Assembly: GCA_951217055.1 (NCBI GenBank)
Contig: OX578284.1
Location: 48,652,177 to 48,716,176 of the forward strand
Origin: Gerris lacustris
Taxonomy: Eukaryota; Arthropoda; Insecta; Hemiptera; Gerridae
Length of the DNA: 64,000 bases
Reading direction: 5' to 3'
In this document: piece by piece, positions 1 to 11,045 of the stretch
Position numbering within the stretch: the stretch's first letter is position 1
How the letters are laid out: each line of letters opens with the position of its first letter
Position numbers and translations under genes: made by a program
Notes under the pieces: model-generated
Database searches by the model: none
The model's input: only the letters and a program-made list of their open reading frames with translations
What the model was told of the DNA's origin: nothing

Positions 1-1240
1 GCAGGGCAGCAAAGTAGTTTTCAACCGCAGATGTATACGAAAACGCACGAATTGAGACAGAGCAGGACGGAGCAGTACTACACCAAAAGTGGCCTACCCG
101 AAGCTAGTGGATCTAGCGTCTCAATTCGCGCGGAATCTTATATTTCTGCGGTTGAAAAAAAACTGTGCTGTGTCAGTCACCTGCGTCTCTATGTGCGCCC
201 GGGCGTTGCTTCAAAAAAGTACATTACCTAATTATTTGCCTATTTTTTAAGGATTTAAATAGTGAAAAAGTTATCCTTCGACTTAATATGAATTTTTTTA
301 GAGATATAAATGTATCGATTTTAAAATATATTTAGGCTTGGTCATGGTAAAAGAACATATTATAAATAATATGTGCTTCGTGGGTAGCCGAAAGTGTTCA
401 GCATAGTCGCAAACCATGGTCGAAACACCACGTAGTAGTCTCTCCACGTAAAAACGTTTTTACGAGGAGAGACTTTTGTATTTCAACACTTAATGATGAC
501 CTTCACTAACGCTACATAATATCTTAACCAACTCATGTGGTGAATTCGAAATTATTAGTGTTAAAATCAACTCTAACTAGTATTTTGTCTTATTGATATT
601 ATCTAGAACAATTTTTCTTACTCTTATGGTGATAGATGTAGCAGTGTGTTGAAAGTTGTTCGTGTCAGTTAAGGGTTTGCTCCAATCCACAGAATCATTA
701 AAGAAACAGAAGCTTACTGTGCTTGGTTGGTTGTAGTTACTCAAGCAAGAGATAGAAGATGGAGTGAAGTGAAGGTGAGGTATTTGTCTCCTGTATCTAG
801 TTTTACAGCCCAGACTGAAGAGAAACACAAGGTATCGAAGCGTCGACGGGTTTCACTCTTGTGCTAGCTATTTATTATCGCTTCGTATCTGCAGGAGATA
901 TTATTCAAGACCCTTCTCGCCTATAGGATCTCTTCAGACAAATACCCTTGTATTGAATGAAATGAAGCTATGGACAAATGATCTCATTGACAAAGCAGCG
1001 AGTAGTCTTCATTAGTATATTTACGAAACAGAAGAGTGATGTTATGTCCTTTGTTTGTCAATGTCATACATCCAGTAAATTTAACAAGGATGGGAGAACT
1101 CATGCAGGTTAGAGATTGAAATGCTCTGTAGAACAAAACCAAATAATAACCATAAACATTTATTAGCTTATTGATGACTAATATTTCTCCAATGTATTAA
1201 TAAGTAGGTTTACCAGAACTAGGGTAGTGCTATAAAGAAA
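1..1240. other. AT-rich DNA without a recognisable gene
   Basis: No open reading frame here resembles a known protein. The longest (577-828 minus, 83 codons) has low-complexity composition and no motif. The only structure seen is the short palindrome at 438-473, listed separately. Confidence 0.6.
438..473. repeat. Palindrome built from TCTCTCCACGTAAAA-type ends
   Basis: Two copies of a GTCTCTCCACGTAAAA-like end lie head to head with almost no spacer (right half TTTTTACGAGGAGAGAC). The same end bounds the foldback at 9431-9735 and recurs singly near 9340 and 63155. I infer a collapsed copy of that foldback family with its interior deleted. Confidence 0.6.
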
Positions 1241-1249
1241 AAAAAAATA

Positions 1250-1570
1250 AGATTGTTGAAGGCTGGATTCACTTGACGAATCTCAATTCATCAATTGACC
1301 TTACTCCGCTCGGTCTCTGTCTGCAAATTTGTTTGTTACTAAGCAGATAGGTTGTTAGCATGTTTGTTACTCAACTGATAGGTCGTTACAAATAGATTGT
1401 TGAAGGCTTGACTCACTCGGATTTATTTTTTACTCAACAGATAGGTTATTTCTCAACAGATAGGTTGTTACTTGCAGATAAATTGTTGAAGGCTTGACTC
1501 ACTGGACAAATCTCAATTCGGCAATTGACCTTACTCCGCTCGGTCTCTGTCAGCAAATTTGTTTGTTACT
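1250..1570 (+). repeat. Direct repeat pair of about 85 bp
   Basis: Segments around 1250-1335 and 1482-1570 share GATTGTTGAAGGCTTGACTC-type starts, then CAATTGACCTTACTCCGCTC and TCTCTGTCnGCAAATTTG. Between them is a run of short degenerate copies of a CAGATAGGTTGTTACT-like word. This is a small local duplication or decayed minisatellite. No coding potential was seen. Confidence 0.65.
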
Positions 1571-1775
1571 CAGTCACAACCAAACGCGTTATTTTTTTTT
1601 TCTTCAAATAAGCATGTAAGTTCCTTGAAGTCATAAAAATCTATGTATACACATCGATTTTTAAAAACTTCAAGGAACAACGTATAAATCAATGTGTGTG
1701 CATCGATTTGAAATATTTTAAAGAAGATCCATGCCAAATGTGAAGTAAATCGAACGATATGTTTGGTCGTGACTG
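1571..1775. mobile_element. Short MITE with 15-bp terminal inverted repeats
   Basis: The left end CAGTCACAACCAAAC (1571-1585) and the right end GTTTGGTCGTGACTG (1761-1775) are inverted copies with one mismatch. The 205-bp interior has no ORF. It does contain a second inverted pair (TTCCTTGAAG near 1621, CTTCAAGGAA near 1668) and two copies of a GTGTnCATCGATTT word. The structure suggests a non-autonomous DNA transposon. No clear target-site duplication was found, so the superfamily is open. Confidence 0.6.
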
Positions 1776-1927
1776 CGTAACAAACACATTTACAGACGAA
1801 ATGTCAAAATGTCTGGAGTTAAAAAAGAAACCTTACTTGTTCAATTAATGTTGCGATAACACAAAAACATGCGAAATAAGGTTACTCTGAATTAGTGCAG
1901 GGTGATCACAAAAGTATACCGCGACTT

Positions 1928-2252
1928 TGAAAATTGGTATCTCTACAACTAAACAACGGAACCCTACTCTATCTGTTGTTGTATAGGGATAGGGGACACC
2001 CTGAAGTTACATTTGGTTTCCGAGAGACGTCGCATCGCCTGCTTGATAGTTTGTTGTAAGTCTGCATAAAGTTAGCAACCGCTCAACAAAAAGCGTTTTG
2101 TGTCATCATATACGGCAAAACCGAATCGGTAACAATGGTGGTTCAACATTGCACTTGCAAACATTACCAAAATTGAACCTTGAGAGAATCCCCTACACAA
2201 CAACAGATAGAGTAGCGCTATCCGTTGTTAGGTTGCAGGGATACTGATTTTC
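1928..2252. mobile_element. Foldback element carrying a transposase N-terminal remnant
   Basis: Arms of about 55 bp (1934-1989 and 2189-2246) are inverted copies containing CTCTATCTGTTGTTG. The interior, read on the plus strand near 2090-2175, gives a peptide like AFCVIIYGKTESVTMVV. This is similar in style to the N-terminal helix-turn-helix of Tc1/mariner-type transposases and to the N-terminal region of the element at 4766-5640. Arms are imperfect and the reading frame is broken. The transposase link is an inference from a short stretch. Confidence 0.5.
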
Positions 2253-4765
2253 GTCAGCTAAGCCGATGGCCAACTGTTCGTACTAACAATCTTAAAAGTT
2301 TTAATTTCTTAAAAGGTAAAAAGCAAAGATAATTTTATTCGTGAGGCTGCTGTTCAAATAACACGAATGCACTATTTCTGCTAGTGAATTAAAAAGAGCA
2401 TAAATGAATACTTTACATACTATAACCACGTCACCTGCCGAAGAATTAAAAATTCAAAATAAAATATTTTCGACCTTCAGACTTTATTTCGACCACATAG
2501 CTTCCGTTACCTTCGGTTAGCTCGAAAGCAAAATTAATAAATCGCATTATCCCTGCTAATGAATTACAACTCAGAATTAACTAACGCTTACAACAAAAAT
2601 AAATTTCAATTACCAAATGACCAAAGGAATTCCGAACATTAACTTCAACTAATCAATTACAAACGAGCAAAAAAGAATACCCAACATGAACGCATAATGT
2701 CTGCTATTTTTTTTTTCAAAAATCAATAATTCAATCAAATGATGAAGTGTATAAATGCATCGTTTTAATTGAAACCTTCTCAATTGAAATTTAATTAAAG
2801 TGAAATGAAGGTGTAACAAAAAGTATTCTCGTTTTAGTATCAATGTAATCCTTTCAGTACCTAACTCATTGTTTCAGCTAAAGAATTGACTAAAATCACC
2901 GAAAATTCAACGAATTTTAACTCTTTTATGCATTTCGGACGAACATTTTTTGTTTTTTAGAAACATCCCATTAAAGCTTTTTACCACATATGAAGGTTTA
3001 TTTTTAAAATGAAAAAATCTATCTTAAATTAAAATGATTTTTTTAAAAATATAAAACACTGAATATTTTAATTTACACATATTTTAATTTCTCTTCTTTT
3101 CTAATAAAATATTATATTAAATAAAAAAAAAAATAAAAAAAATAGATATGGCCTCTAAAGTTTTGCTTGTTCATAACTTTTCGAGCTAGAATTAAATTCT
3201 CGAATTTACTTCCGGGTATTTGATGATTTGTCTGAAAGTGTACAGATCTCATAGAAATTTTATCGAAAAAGGAGTTATTTTTTCAAATAATTAAGGCTCT
3301 GTTGTAGGTAATGTTCTTTTAATTTAAAGATAATTTCATGGTTATAATTTATAATAAACTATCTTAATTCCTGATATAATTTGTTGTTTTATTTTACACT
3401 TTATTTATTTCTTAGTTAAATCTTAATTCTTACAATTTCTTACCGTTTTTCTTTGATTTCTGATTAATAAATTCCTCAATATTTCTTTCTTTTTTTTGTT
3501 TTTTATATTTCAAAAAGTCTTATCTTGTTTATTCTGAAATACAGTTAATTTCTATAAAATAAAAATACTTCGTAAGATTTACAACAATAGTACATGACAC
3601 ACTCGTCTATACAAGTATATATTGTATATATGTATATTTTGTATCAATACTAATGTTAATTAATTTCAAAGACTTGATTTTTAGCGAAATAAAAAAAAAT
3701 CCTTCTTTTGGATAGATTGGATTAAAAAAACTAAATTCTTTAGGGCTTGATAGTTTGGTATATTGCATTTTTCTTCTTTTTTTTTGGTAACTAATCATTT
3801 GTATTGTGGCCATTGGTTCCTAACATTTGCAAAATAGAGGAAAACGTAGGAAGATAATAAATGGCTATAACGTGTTCTTGTAGGTGTTTCAACTTAGTTC
3901 TGTGGTTTAATAATCCTACATTAAGGTTGCAGTTACTCGACTCGTCTATGAACTCTAAACTCTAGGGACTTGAGAAAATTAATTTACTGTAATTGCCTGT
4001 TGGAGTGGCAACTAATTTGACTCCGGTGAATTTGAACTTCGCTCGCCTTCTATCAGTTCCCAAATCAATTGTCGTAATTCCAACTTGTTGAGAGGGGGCT
4101 ATGACAGAACTTAGCCAATTCCCTTTCCAACTTTGTGTGGATAAACATCCAAAGCCTAATGACCATTTTCAAAGCTATTTGATTGCGGGGTTTGAGAACT
4201 CATAAAATCAATATTGGCTAATTACTTGGACATAAGGGAGCTATATTTGTATGAGCCTACTGACAGAACTGTCAAGTCTACTATTGTTTGTACATTCCAT
4301 TTAGATTTGCATAGAACTATGCGTATTCACCGCCTGCAGGAAAACCATAGATTGTATTAGATTACAAACTATTCAGCAGCTCTTTAAGCTTCATCCGGCT
4401 CAAAGGACCACTGAAATAGAAGGGTCAGAAGGTCTTATTTCAAACCTTCAGTGGACTCGTACTCGAGGTATACACTGGCTGTGCTTAGAAACATTGAAAA
4501 GATACAAAAATATTTTAATAAAATACCTGGTTTAGAAAGTGACGCTGTTGCAGCAGGTGGCTGTAGTGTAGGTAATCGGTCGGAGGACGGAAAGGTAAGG
4601 TAAAAAGGAAAAGCGGGGAAAAGGAAAATGAGAGCTGTTTTTAAATCGGTTCGAAATATATAAAGGCGGTGAGACGGACCCAGAGCTCACTGAAGCAAGA
4701 CTCGGACGCGACTGCCTCAAACACGTGTATAGGTCGTCGATAATTTTGTGTGGGATGACCTGTCA
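2253..4765. other. AT-rich intergenic DNA
   Basis: Long A/T runs and small spurious ORFs only (2649-2843, 3607-3813, 4532-4720 and 4641-4892, all minus, none with a motif). A TTCCGTTACCTTCGGTTAGC word near 2504 marks a trace of the dispersed GGTAACGGAAGC repeat family. Confidence 0.6.
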
Positions 4766-5640
4766 TATACAGGGTGGGGCATGGGAAAAGAACATTTTTC
4801 AAGTAACCAAAACTTTGTACGGCAATTTTGTATGTAAAATTATTAAAATATAGAAACAGATAGCTTAAACAATGCCTAAAACAGTGGGTCATGTACGAAA
4901 AACAACATCCTTTAATTGATGACCATTTTCATTTATGAAATGGTGGAGGCATTCACGATAATTTCCCTCTACTCTCTCCAACATTTGTCTGTCGATTCAG
5001 CGATCTTCTGACGAATTTCATTCTTCAATGCATCCAGTGTCCGAGGTTTTTATTCATACACATATGCTTTTAAGTATCCCCATAAAAAGAAATCGTAATT
5101 AGATAAATCTGGCGACCTAGGTGGCCGCAGGACATCACCATGTCGTGAGATAAGGTGGGCAGGGAACATGGCCCTAAGAACGGCCGTAGAAATTCTGGAC
5201 GTATGAGCTATAGCCCCATCTTGTTAGAACCACAAGTTTCGCAGATTAATCCTCCTTCAAAGCTCAGGCCGCGATCATTTTTATGTAACGCTTTGACTTC
5301 ACTGTGGCAGTTGCACCATCCTCTTCAAAGAAATACGGTTCAATTATGAAATTGGGACCGATCTCTCACCAGACCTTCACTTTGGGAATATGAAGTGGTT
5401 TTTGATGTTGAATTCGCGACGAAATGCTTGTAAAGTCGCGGAAACAGATTCACCTCTGCGAACATAAGTATCATATGCGAATACACGATGTTGTAGCGTC
5501 CACTCTGGTATTGTACCGACTGAGTCTTCAAGGGCAACACCTCCTGTGTTGAATGACACCACTACCATCATCCTCACTACCCTGGCGGACGTCCCACCAG
5601 TGCGTAAGAAAATGTCCGTTTATTAAAAACACCCTGTATA
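4766..5640 (-). mobile_element. Tc1/mariner-type DNA transposon, internally deleted copy
   Basis: The ends are TACAGGGTG (left, 4768) and CACCCTGTA (right, to 5638). Each is flanked by TA, the target duplication expected for the IS630-Tc1-mariner superfamily. The element is about 875 bp, shorter than a full mariner-like unit. It contains the transposase pseudogene described in the next entry. A related TIR (TACAGGGTTATTACAAATG) bounds the MITE at 40231-40545. Confidence 0.75.
4908..5577 (-). pseudogene. Transposase remnant (DDE, IS630/Tc1/mariner superfamily)
   Basis: Reading leftward from 5577, an N-terminal region contains FAYDTYVRRGESVSATLQAF, typical of the helix-turn-helix of this transposase group. 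After a gap, a second region reads QDGAIAHTSR (around the second catalytic Asp), then PPRSPDLSNYDFFLWGYLK (the block before the third catalytic residue), then KPRTLDALKNEIRQKIAEST. Stops interrupt the frame (for example after LRNLWF and after KAYVYE), and the stretch between the two regions is too short. This is a dead copy. Family assignment rests on these well-known motif blocks. The exact clade is not determined. Confidence 0.75.
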
Positions 5641-6890
5641 AGTAAAAATATTAGTTATTTATTATTACCTCTCTATGTTTTGTTAACGTTCATTTAAAAT
5701 AGATGTTCTAATCAGTGTTCTATTGATATCATACATTTTCGTCGTTGTGACTCTGGACTTTTCTGTTAAACCAACTGCCAATTTCTAGAAATAGTCGATA
5801 TATTTCCATATTCGAATATTTTTTCCCACAGGCTGATCGATCTCAAAACGCAGTCGATATCCTTAATTCCAACTTATGTATATTTCCTATAGATGTAGTT
5901 CAGTAACCAAATAACGTCTTCACACAAAATGATTATCATTTTGTGTTAAGACATTGTTTGCGTATTGAACTACAACTCTTGCATTCTGTAATCAGATAAT
6001 ATTTATCGTTAACCATTCATAATAATATAAAATATTAAATACATTTTGTGTATTGGACATGGACACATGGTGTTCTCTAATATCGTTAAAGGTTTACAAA
6101 TTTTGATATATTACTCCGACGTGAGTCCCGAAATCCCTACACAATACCATTGTTTTTAGCCCTAAAATACTCATCTTAATTATTTAAAAAAAAATGAAAA
6201 AACTAAATTAATTTAAATGATTTTTATATTTGTTCCAGGTAAAATGGAAGTTTAACATTGATGTCTACACTGTCTTTTATTAAGGTATTTTTTTAAAATT
6301 AAATATTACAAATTGTTTTAGGCAACACTAGTTACAACTTCTAATTTTCTAATTTTAGATTTTACTTATTTATCAACACTTTTCTTTGTGAATTATTCAC
6401 AACTACCCATTTTTTTATTTTTTTTTTTATTACTGTAATAGATTTTGAAGATAATAATAAAATATGGAGGAAAGATATAAATTAATTGACTAATTGTAGA
6501 AAGGAGAAGAAAATAAATATTCATTATATAGAAAGATTGATCACAACTAGACCTGGGAGCCTTTAAAATTGGCTACTTCAAATTAAATCCTCTAAACTCT
6601 AAGGGTATCGTAGCCAATATTGTCGAAGTCTCCTTGTTCTACTTGCCAATCCAAATTCAGATCGATTTTTAACTTGCTCTATTGGGTTTTGTATAAATGG
6701 TCATAAACGTTAGATACATAGAATCTTGTTACGTTAAATAAAACCCAATCCTCTCGGTTTTCAGCAAATTGTTGATTAAAATCTACAACTTTCTTATTAC
6801 CTTAAAGTTTATTTTACCTTGTACCTGTAAGAAACATCATTCAAACTTTACTTTACTTAATTCGATCCTTATGCTTACTCAAATTTGCTT
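5641..6890. other. AT-rich intergenic DNA with one strong hairpin
   Basis: No gene recognised. The hairpin at 5892-5974 is listed separately. The rest is AT-rich with poly-A/T runs. Confidence 0.6.
5892..5974. repeat. 82-bp near-perfect hairpin
   Basis: The centre reads ACACAAAATGAT-T-ATCATTTTGTGT, 12-bp arms with a one-base loop. Pairing continues outward with interruptions to TGTAGTTCA (5892) and TGAACTACA (to 5974). It is either a small foldback MITE or a potential hairpin transcript; nothing more can be decided here. Confidence 0.6.
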
Positions 6891-6894
6891 TTTT

Positions 6895-7330
6895 ATCTTC
6901 TGATTGTTTCCGAGCTTACCGAAGGTAACGGAAGCCATGTGATTGTTCTGGAGAACGAACATTTTTTGACATTTTCATGTTTAGGCTGTGCTACATAACT
7001 CGAAAAGCGTTACTAAAAAACGTTACCCGGTGTATCAAGGAGTTAGAAAGGAATAGGAGGTGTGCACAGTCTGTCTCCAGCTGTTGGGCCTCCCTCCACC
7101 GCGCTTCGTAGGGCCGAAGAATGTCGAAAAGATTTATACGTGTGACAGGGCATTAGAAAAGTACAGGAGGTTGCCATCAACTCTCAGCCCTCTCGGCCTA
7201 AAGAAATAAAAAGTGTGAAGGCATATTAACAATTCGTAGAAGGCGGGCCGGCGCCTTTGAATTCAGTCGTTTGTAATCAAGCCGCGGCAGTGCCGGTGTG
7301 GAGATACGAATAAAAATTATCTTCCACCTA
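6895..7330 (+). repeat. Dispersed repeat, long copy matching 58831-59205
   Basis: It begins with the widespread CCGAGCTTACCGAAGGTAAC word (6911). From about 6966 (GACATTTTCATGTTTAGGCT) to 7330 it matches 58831-59205 nearly base for base, including the GC-rich GAAGGCGGGCCGGCGCCTTT. A diverged partial copy is at 50815-50930. The 7.1-kb copy has an interrupted version of the ORF that is open in the 59-kb copy. The family is not recognised. Confidence 0.75.
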
Positions 7331-7469
7331 CTTTTATCAATTACATGAATAAATTACCGATTTTATTTCATTTTATGTCGGTAGTTTACGCAGAGCGAAA
7401 ACATGAAAATGTCTCACTGTCTTATGGACTCGTATGCAAGAAGTGTTTTTGTCTCCAATTTCAACAATT

Positions 7470-7935
7470 CCTTAACAGAAATCCTTTTCATACATCAGGG
7501 GACTTTTTTGGTACCGTGTCTGCCTGTCGGTCTGTCTGACGCTCAATTTTTGCGAACCCAAAATATCTTAAAAACTACTTGACCTGTTTTGATAAAATTT
7601 GGGTGGTTGGTCCCATGTAAGTTTCAACAACATACATTTATTTACACCTATATCTTCAAAAGTACTTATCTGATTTTTATGAAATTTGGATGGTTTGTCA
7701 AAAGTAGACCGCAGATAGCAATAGATTAATTTCAACCTTCTGCGCTCTTTAAATTTTATAGATTGGTAATTCAATTCATGTTAAAAATAAAAACAAGTTT
7801 GACAGATTTAAAAAACGGAGTGAAAATTTAATAAATTTGACAATAATAGGGTGTAAAAGCATAAAATCATTAATTATAGCAAATAGGACGCGATCTATGT
7901 GCCACACTAATTGGCAGACTATTTTAACTTGCAAG
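7470..7935 (+). repeat. Dispersed repeat family A2 (GACA/TCTG-containing)
   Basis: Begins near CATCAGGGGACTTTTTTGG, then a short CTGCCTGTCGGTCTGTCTG tract, then GATAAAATTTGGGTGG and GATTTTTATGAAATTTGG, and ends at GTGCCACACTAATTGGCAG. The same order of blocks recurs at 22700-23340 and 44670-45130, and inverted at 39290-39565. No conserved ORF. The architecture suggests a non-autonomous mobile element. Confidence 0.7.
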
Positions 7936-8214
7936 AATCATGTCTATCTTCTTATTTTTTTTTAACTTCTTTGTTAATTTTCAAGACAGTACAGAAATGG
8001 TTATGTCCTAATAATTTTATGCAACTAACGAATTAGTATTTAATAGCTTAATTATCAGTAAATAAGTAAATTATATTCCAAACAATTTTCCCATATTACA
8101 AAATGATCAGCCAATTCAAACTGACAATAGTTATAATATATATGGTACAAATAATATTCGTGAATTAGATTCCTACGACTACAACGGATTATTAATTAAA
8201 ACTATTAAAAGAAC

Positions 8215-8500
8215 ATACGATTGGTTGTTTTGATTGAGATTTTGTGGTACCACTTGATAATTATGACTAGAGAGGTTAATATAAAGTAACACTACAATAT
8301 TGTCACCACAATTTTATATTAATTAATAGCAAACGCATTTCGACATTTTATTATCATCTTCAGTGTTAAGGGAGTAGGGGGGTGTTAAAAGAGCAGAATA
8401 TATACTCTTACTACGCTAACACTTAACACTAAATATGATATAAAATGGGATGTTACTATCTATTAACCTCTCTAGTCATACTTGAGAAAAAAGAGCGTTG
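8215..8500 (+). repeat. Dispersed repeat shared with 56968-57190
   Basis: GATTTTGTGGTACCACTTGA, ATTATGACTAGAGAGGTT, CAATATTGTCACCACAATTT and CATTTCGACA followed by ATCATCTTCA occur in the same order at 56968-57140. The copy lies directly upstream of the Penelope-type endonuclease fragment, so it may be part of that element; this is inference. Confidence 0.6.
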
Positions 8501-8566
8501 GTGGAGGTCATCTTAATAAATAAAATGGGTTAAGGACCCAATACGACCTGAATATAATAGTGGAAT

Positions 8567-8906
8567 ATATATTATTATTTGTGGGGACTGCGATTCTGAG
8601 TACGTAAGACAAACGGGCCGCAATTTCAAAACAAGGGCGAAGGAACACCTGCAGCGTCCTAACAGTAGATTCAATCAGCATCTCATTGAACTTAATCATG
8701 TGCGAGGTCCACATAAAATCGGGTTTCTTCATTTTGCCAAGAAAGGACGTAGGCTCGACTCGCTTGAGAACTTGGAGATTATCAGAAGTCAATGCAGAGC
8801 GGGAGATAAAAGTCTTAATGAGCGGGGAGAAGCTTCTTCTTTGATAAGAACCCTGGCTGGAGCGTCTACTAAGATCAGTCTTACGTTGGTCTCCGACATC
8901 GTATGA
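8567..8906 (+). pseudogene. Penelope-like retroelement, GIY-YIG endonuclease fragment
   Basis: The open frame reads CGDCDSEYVRQTGRNFKTRA, then KEHLQR, then NQHLIELNH, then DSLENLEIIR. This is the layout of the GIY-YIG endonuclease that follows the reverse transcriptase in Penelope-like elements: a Cys pair, Y-V-x-Q-T-G-R, a downstream R and KEH, and a catalytic Glu in the ENLEI block. The stop codon at 8904-8906 gives a natural C-terminus. No reverse transcriptase sequence was found upstream, so this is a 5'-truncated copy. A hammerhead-like motif follows 370 bp downstream at 9275-9301, which fits this class. Confidence 0.75.
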
Positions 8907-9430
8907 CTCGCCCTCTACATATTTCCATTTATTAAATATAATGTGTCTCTAGTTCCACTGAAATCGGTATGCTATTTCTTTGATTTTATCATTTGTTTTA
9001 TTTTTATTTTATTTTTTGTTTTCATTTTTAACTTTAACTCTGGCAATTTTAACACTGTTTCTTTGTTTTATTGATTGTTATTTGATTTGTTACTTTTTAC
9101 TCGTTTGATTATTTGACGTCTTATAGTCTTTTTTGATCTTGTTCTACGCTTTTAGTATTTGTTTTTAATTTCTTATTTTTATAGATTTTAGCATTAGCTT
9201 TTATTCGTATTTTTTGTAATTTCAGTTTGACTTTATGTTAGTAAGTTTTAACACTTTATGTTTGTTCGTAGGCACTGATGATGGCTTTATAAAAGCCGAA
9301 AGCTGCTTTGATAAATAAAAAAAAAGTTTTATCTACCGTGGAGAGACTGGTTCTTTTTATTTATTTCTCTAGTCATAAGTTTAAATATGAAGCGCTAGTG
9401 GAGGTCATCATGAAGTCTTGAAATAAAAAA
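8907..9430 (+). other. 3' region of the Penelope-like copy
   Basis: T-rich untranslated sequence follows the endonuclease stop. It leads to the CTGATGA...GAAA motif at 9275-9301, an A-rich stretch (9310) and a GTGGAGAGACTGG word at 9341. No other gene seen. Confidence 0.5.
9271..9310 (+). ncRNA. Hammerhead-ribozyme-like motif
   Basis: CTGATGA (9275-9281) is followed by a perfect 6-bp stem (GGCTTT, loop ATA, AAAGCC; 9283-9297) and immediately by GAAA (9298-9301). These are the two invariant halves of the hammerhead catalytic core joined by stem II. Penelope-like elements are known to carry hammerhead motifs in their terminal repeats, and a Penelope-type endonuclease lies upstream. Stem III would have to be very short (AGC/GCT) and stem I is not evident, so a functional monomer is doubtful. 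Diverged relatives lie at 9664-9695, 41677-41710 and, on the minus strand, 50706-50740. Confidence 0.45.
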
Positions 9431-9735
9431 GTCTCTCCACGTAAAATATATTTACTAAACTTCAGAGCAGCTTTCAGCCATTATAAGACCAACATCAGTG
9501 CCGACAATTGAGAAGAGTTAATTAAAACGTTAGAAGATGGAAGTGCAGTGAGTCATACCAAACCAGCAATTATTGTACAAGACAATAATATAAACCTTGC
9601 TGGTTTGGTATGACGCACTGCCCTCCCATCTTCCAGCGTTTTAATTAACTTTTCTTAATTCTCGGCACTGAAGATGGCCCTGTAGTGGCTGAAAGCTGCA
9701 CTAAATTTTATTAAATATATTTTACGTGGAGAGAA
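9431..9735. mobile_element. Foldback element with ~140-bp arms
   Basis: GTCTCTCCACGTAAAATATA (9431) is mirrored by TATATTTTACGTGGAGAGA (to 9735), and the arms continue inward through AGTTAATTAAAACGTTAGAA and ATACCAAACCAGCA to a short centre near 9585. Each arm includes a degraded CTGATG...GAAA word like the hammerhead motif at 9275. A transcript would form one long hairpin. No ORF. Confidence 0.8.
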
Positions 9736-10426
9736 TTTTGTCTTTTAACACTTCTCTGGTTAGAATTATTTAAAGAACTATAAAAGATCTTAGTATACCA
9801 GTGTATTTTAAGCCAATTTTAAATTTCAATTCGACAAAATGATTTAATTACTCTAATAATAGAACCAAATTAATATTTCACGATTCTATAGAGGACTGTA
9901 ATCATCACAAATTGCTTACCAAAAAAGTAAAACCCCTCATTTTTTTGGTTTTATTAAAAAGTATTCAATCGTAGACAATCTTATTGATTTGTACTAACCA
10001 TAACGAAGACAATTTTTAACGTTCTTTTAGCGTGTTGAAAGATTACCATCTATAATATTTTGTTCTTCTTCTCCTTTAAATATTCTAATTTATACATCTT
10101 CTTTGTTATTTAAAATAGTATTCGATTTCTTATCCCTTATCTGATTATACGAAACTTTCTCCTACATACTCTTTAGTTTTTGTTCGGTAAAAATCATTAC
10201 TTTTCTGGTTTACATTTTACTGGGAATATTTATTAAATCTAAAAGAATGAATTCAATAAATTATAACGGCAATTTAGATTGTTACTCTCTTTATAAAACA
10301 ATCAGGGGGAGTAACAATCGAAAGAAGGTGTACGAAATTTTCTTCTTTTGACTGTTACTCCTCTTATTAAAAAAAGTGTGATATTCCTTGTCCTAAAGTA
10401 CATTGGACTAAACATCCCTTTTTACT
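9736..10426. other. AT-rich intergenic DNA
   Basis: No gene seen. A block at 10275-10340 (GGAGTAACAATCGAAAGAAG followed by GTGTAC) recurs inverted at 14044-14110 and weakly at 11085, so it is another dispersed repeat. Confidence 0.55.
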
Positions 10427-11045
10427 TTCTCGTATAAAGAGAAAGTATTGTGATGAAATGAAAATTCGATTTTGAGATTTTGATTGATTTACACGTTTTG
10501 AGGTCCCCTGAGTCTAAAAAAGTGCATTTTAAAAAATGTCTGTCTGTCGTCTGTGCAGATGCCTGGAGCCTAAACTACTGGGCCGACTACTTTGACTAAA
10601 TGTGAAATACATGTTCAGAAAAATCATGCCCTGAGGCGAAATCGAGAAATGAATATTAGCTCCAAATTTGGGGGCGCTACCCCCCAAAAACTCTGAATAT
10701 ACGTGAAATAAAAGTATTTCTCAAAAACAGTTCCTACGATTTTGATTAAAAATTCTAAAATGTAGTTCATTTAAATATGAATCTAACGATATAAGCTGTT
10801 TTCCCGGGAAACATCTAGTTCCTGAGAAAATAGCTTAAACGCGGACGGAGAGAGCCCGGGTTCGATTCCCCGCCCAGGAGAAGTTACTTTTATGATAAAT
10901 TTTGATGAAATGTTCAATAATAATTCAATTTACATACGAAAACTATAAATGAAAAACACTGGGCTAAGTAATTAGCCCAGTTTAATTTGAACTTGTATAT
11001 GAGAAAATTTGTCTGAGTTCTCGGACCGATTTTTCTTAATAGTTA
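10427..11045 (+). repeat. Dispersed repeat family B, with a box-B-like site
   Basis: Starts with a hairpin of ACTTTCTC/GAGAAAGT and continues through TCTGTC-rich DNA, CCTAAACTACTGGGCCGA, GGGGGCGCTACCCCCCAA and TTTTCCCGGGAAACATCTAG. It then reaches GGTTCGATTCC (10859-10869), which matches the RNA polymerase III internal box B, and ends near GAGAAAATTTGTCTGAGTT. Other copies are 21440-22070 (minus), 41026-41665 (plus) and 63720-64000 (minus, cut by the window end). The tRNA-like box suggests a SINE-type origin for part of the unit. No convincing box A was found. Confidence 0.75.

Noticed and set aside
10855..10880. Possible true tRNA gene at the GGTTCGATTCC site
   Set aside because: No acceptor stem, D-arm or anticodon arm can be folded around it, and it occurs at the same place in every family B copy, so it is part of the repeat.
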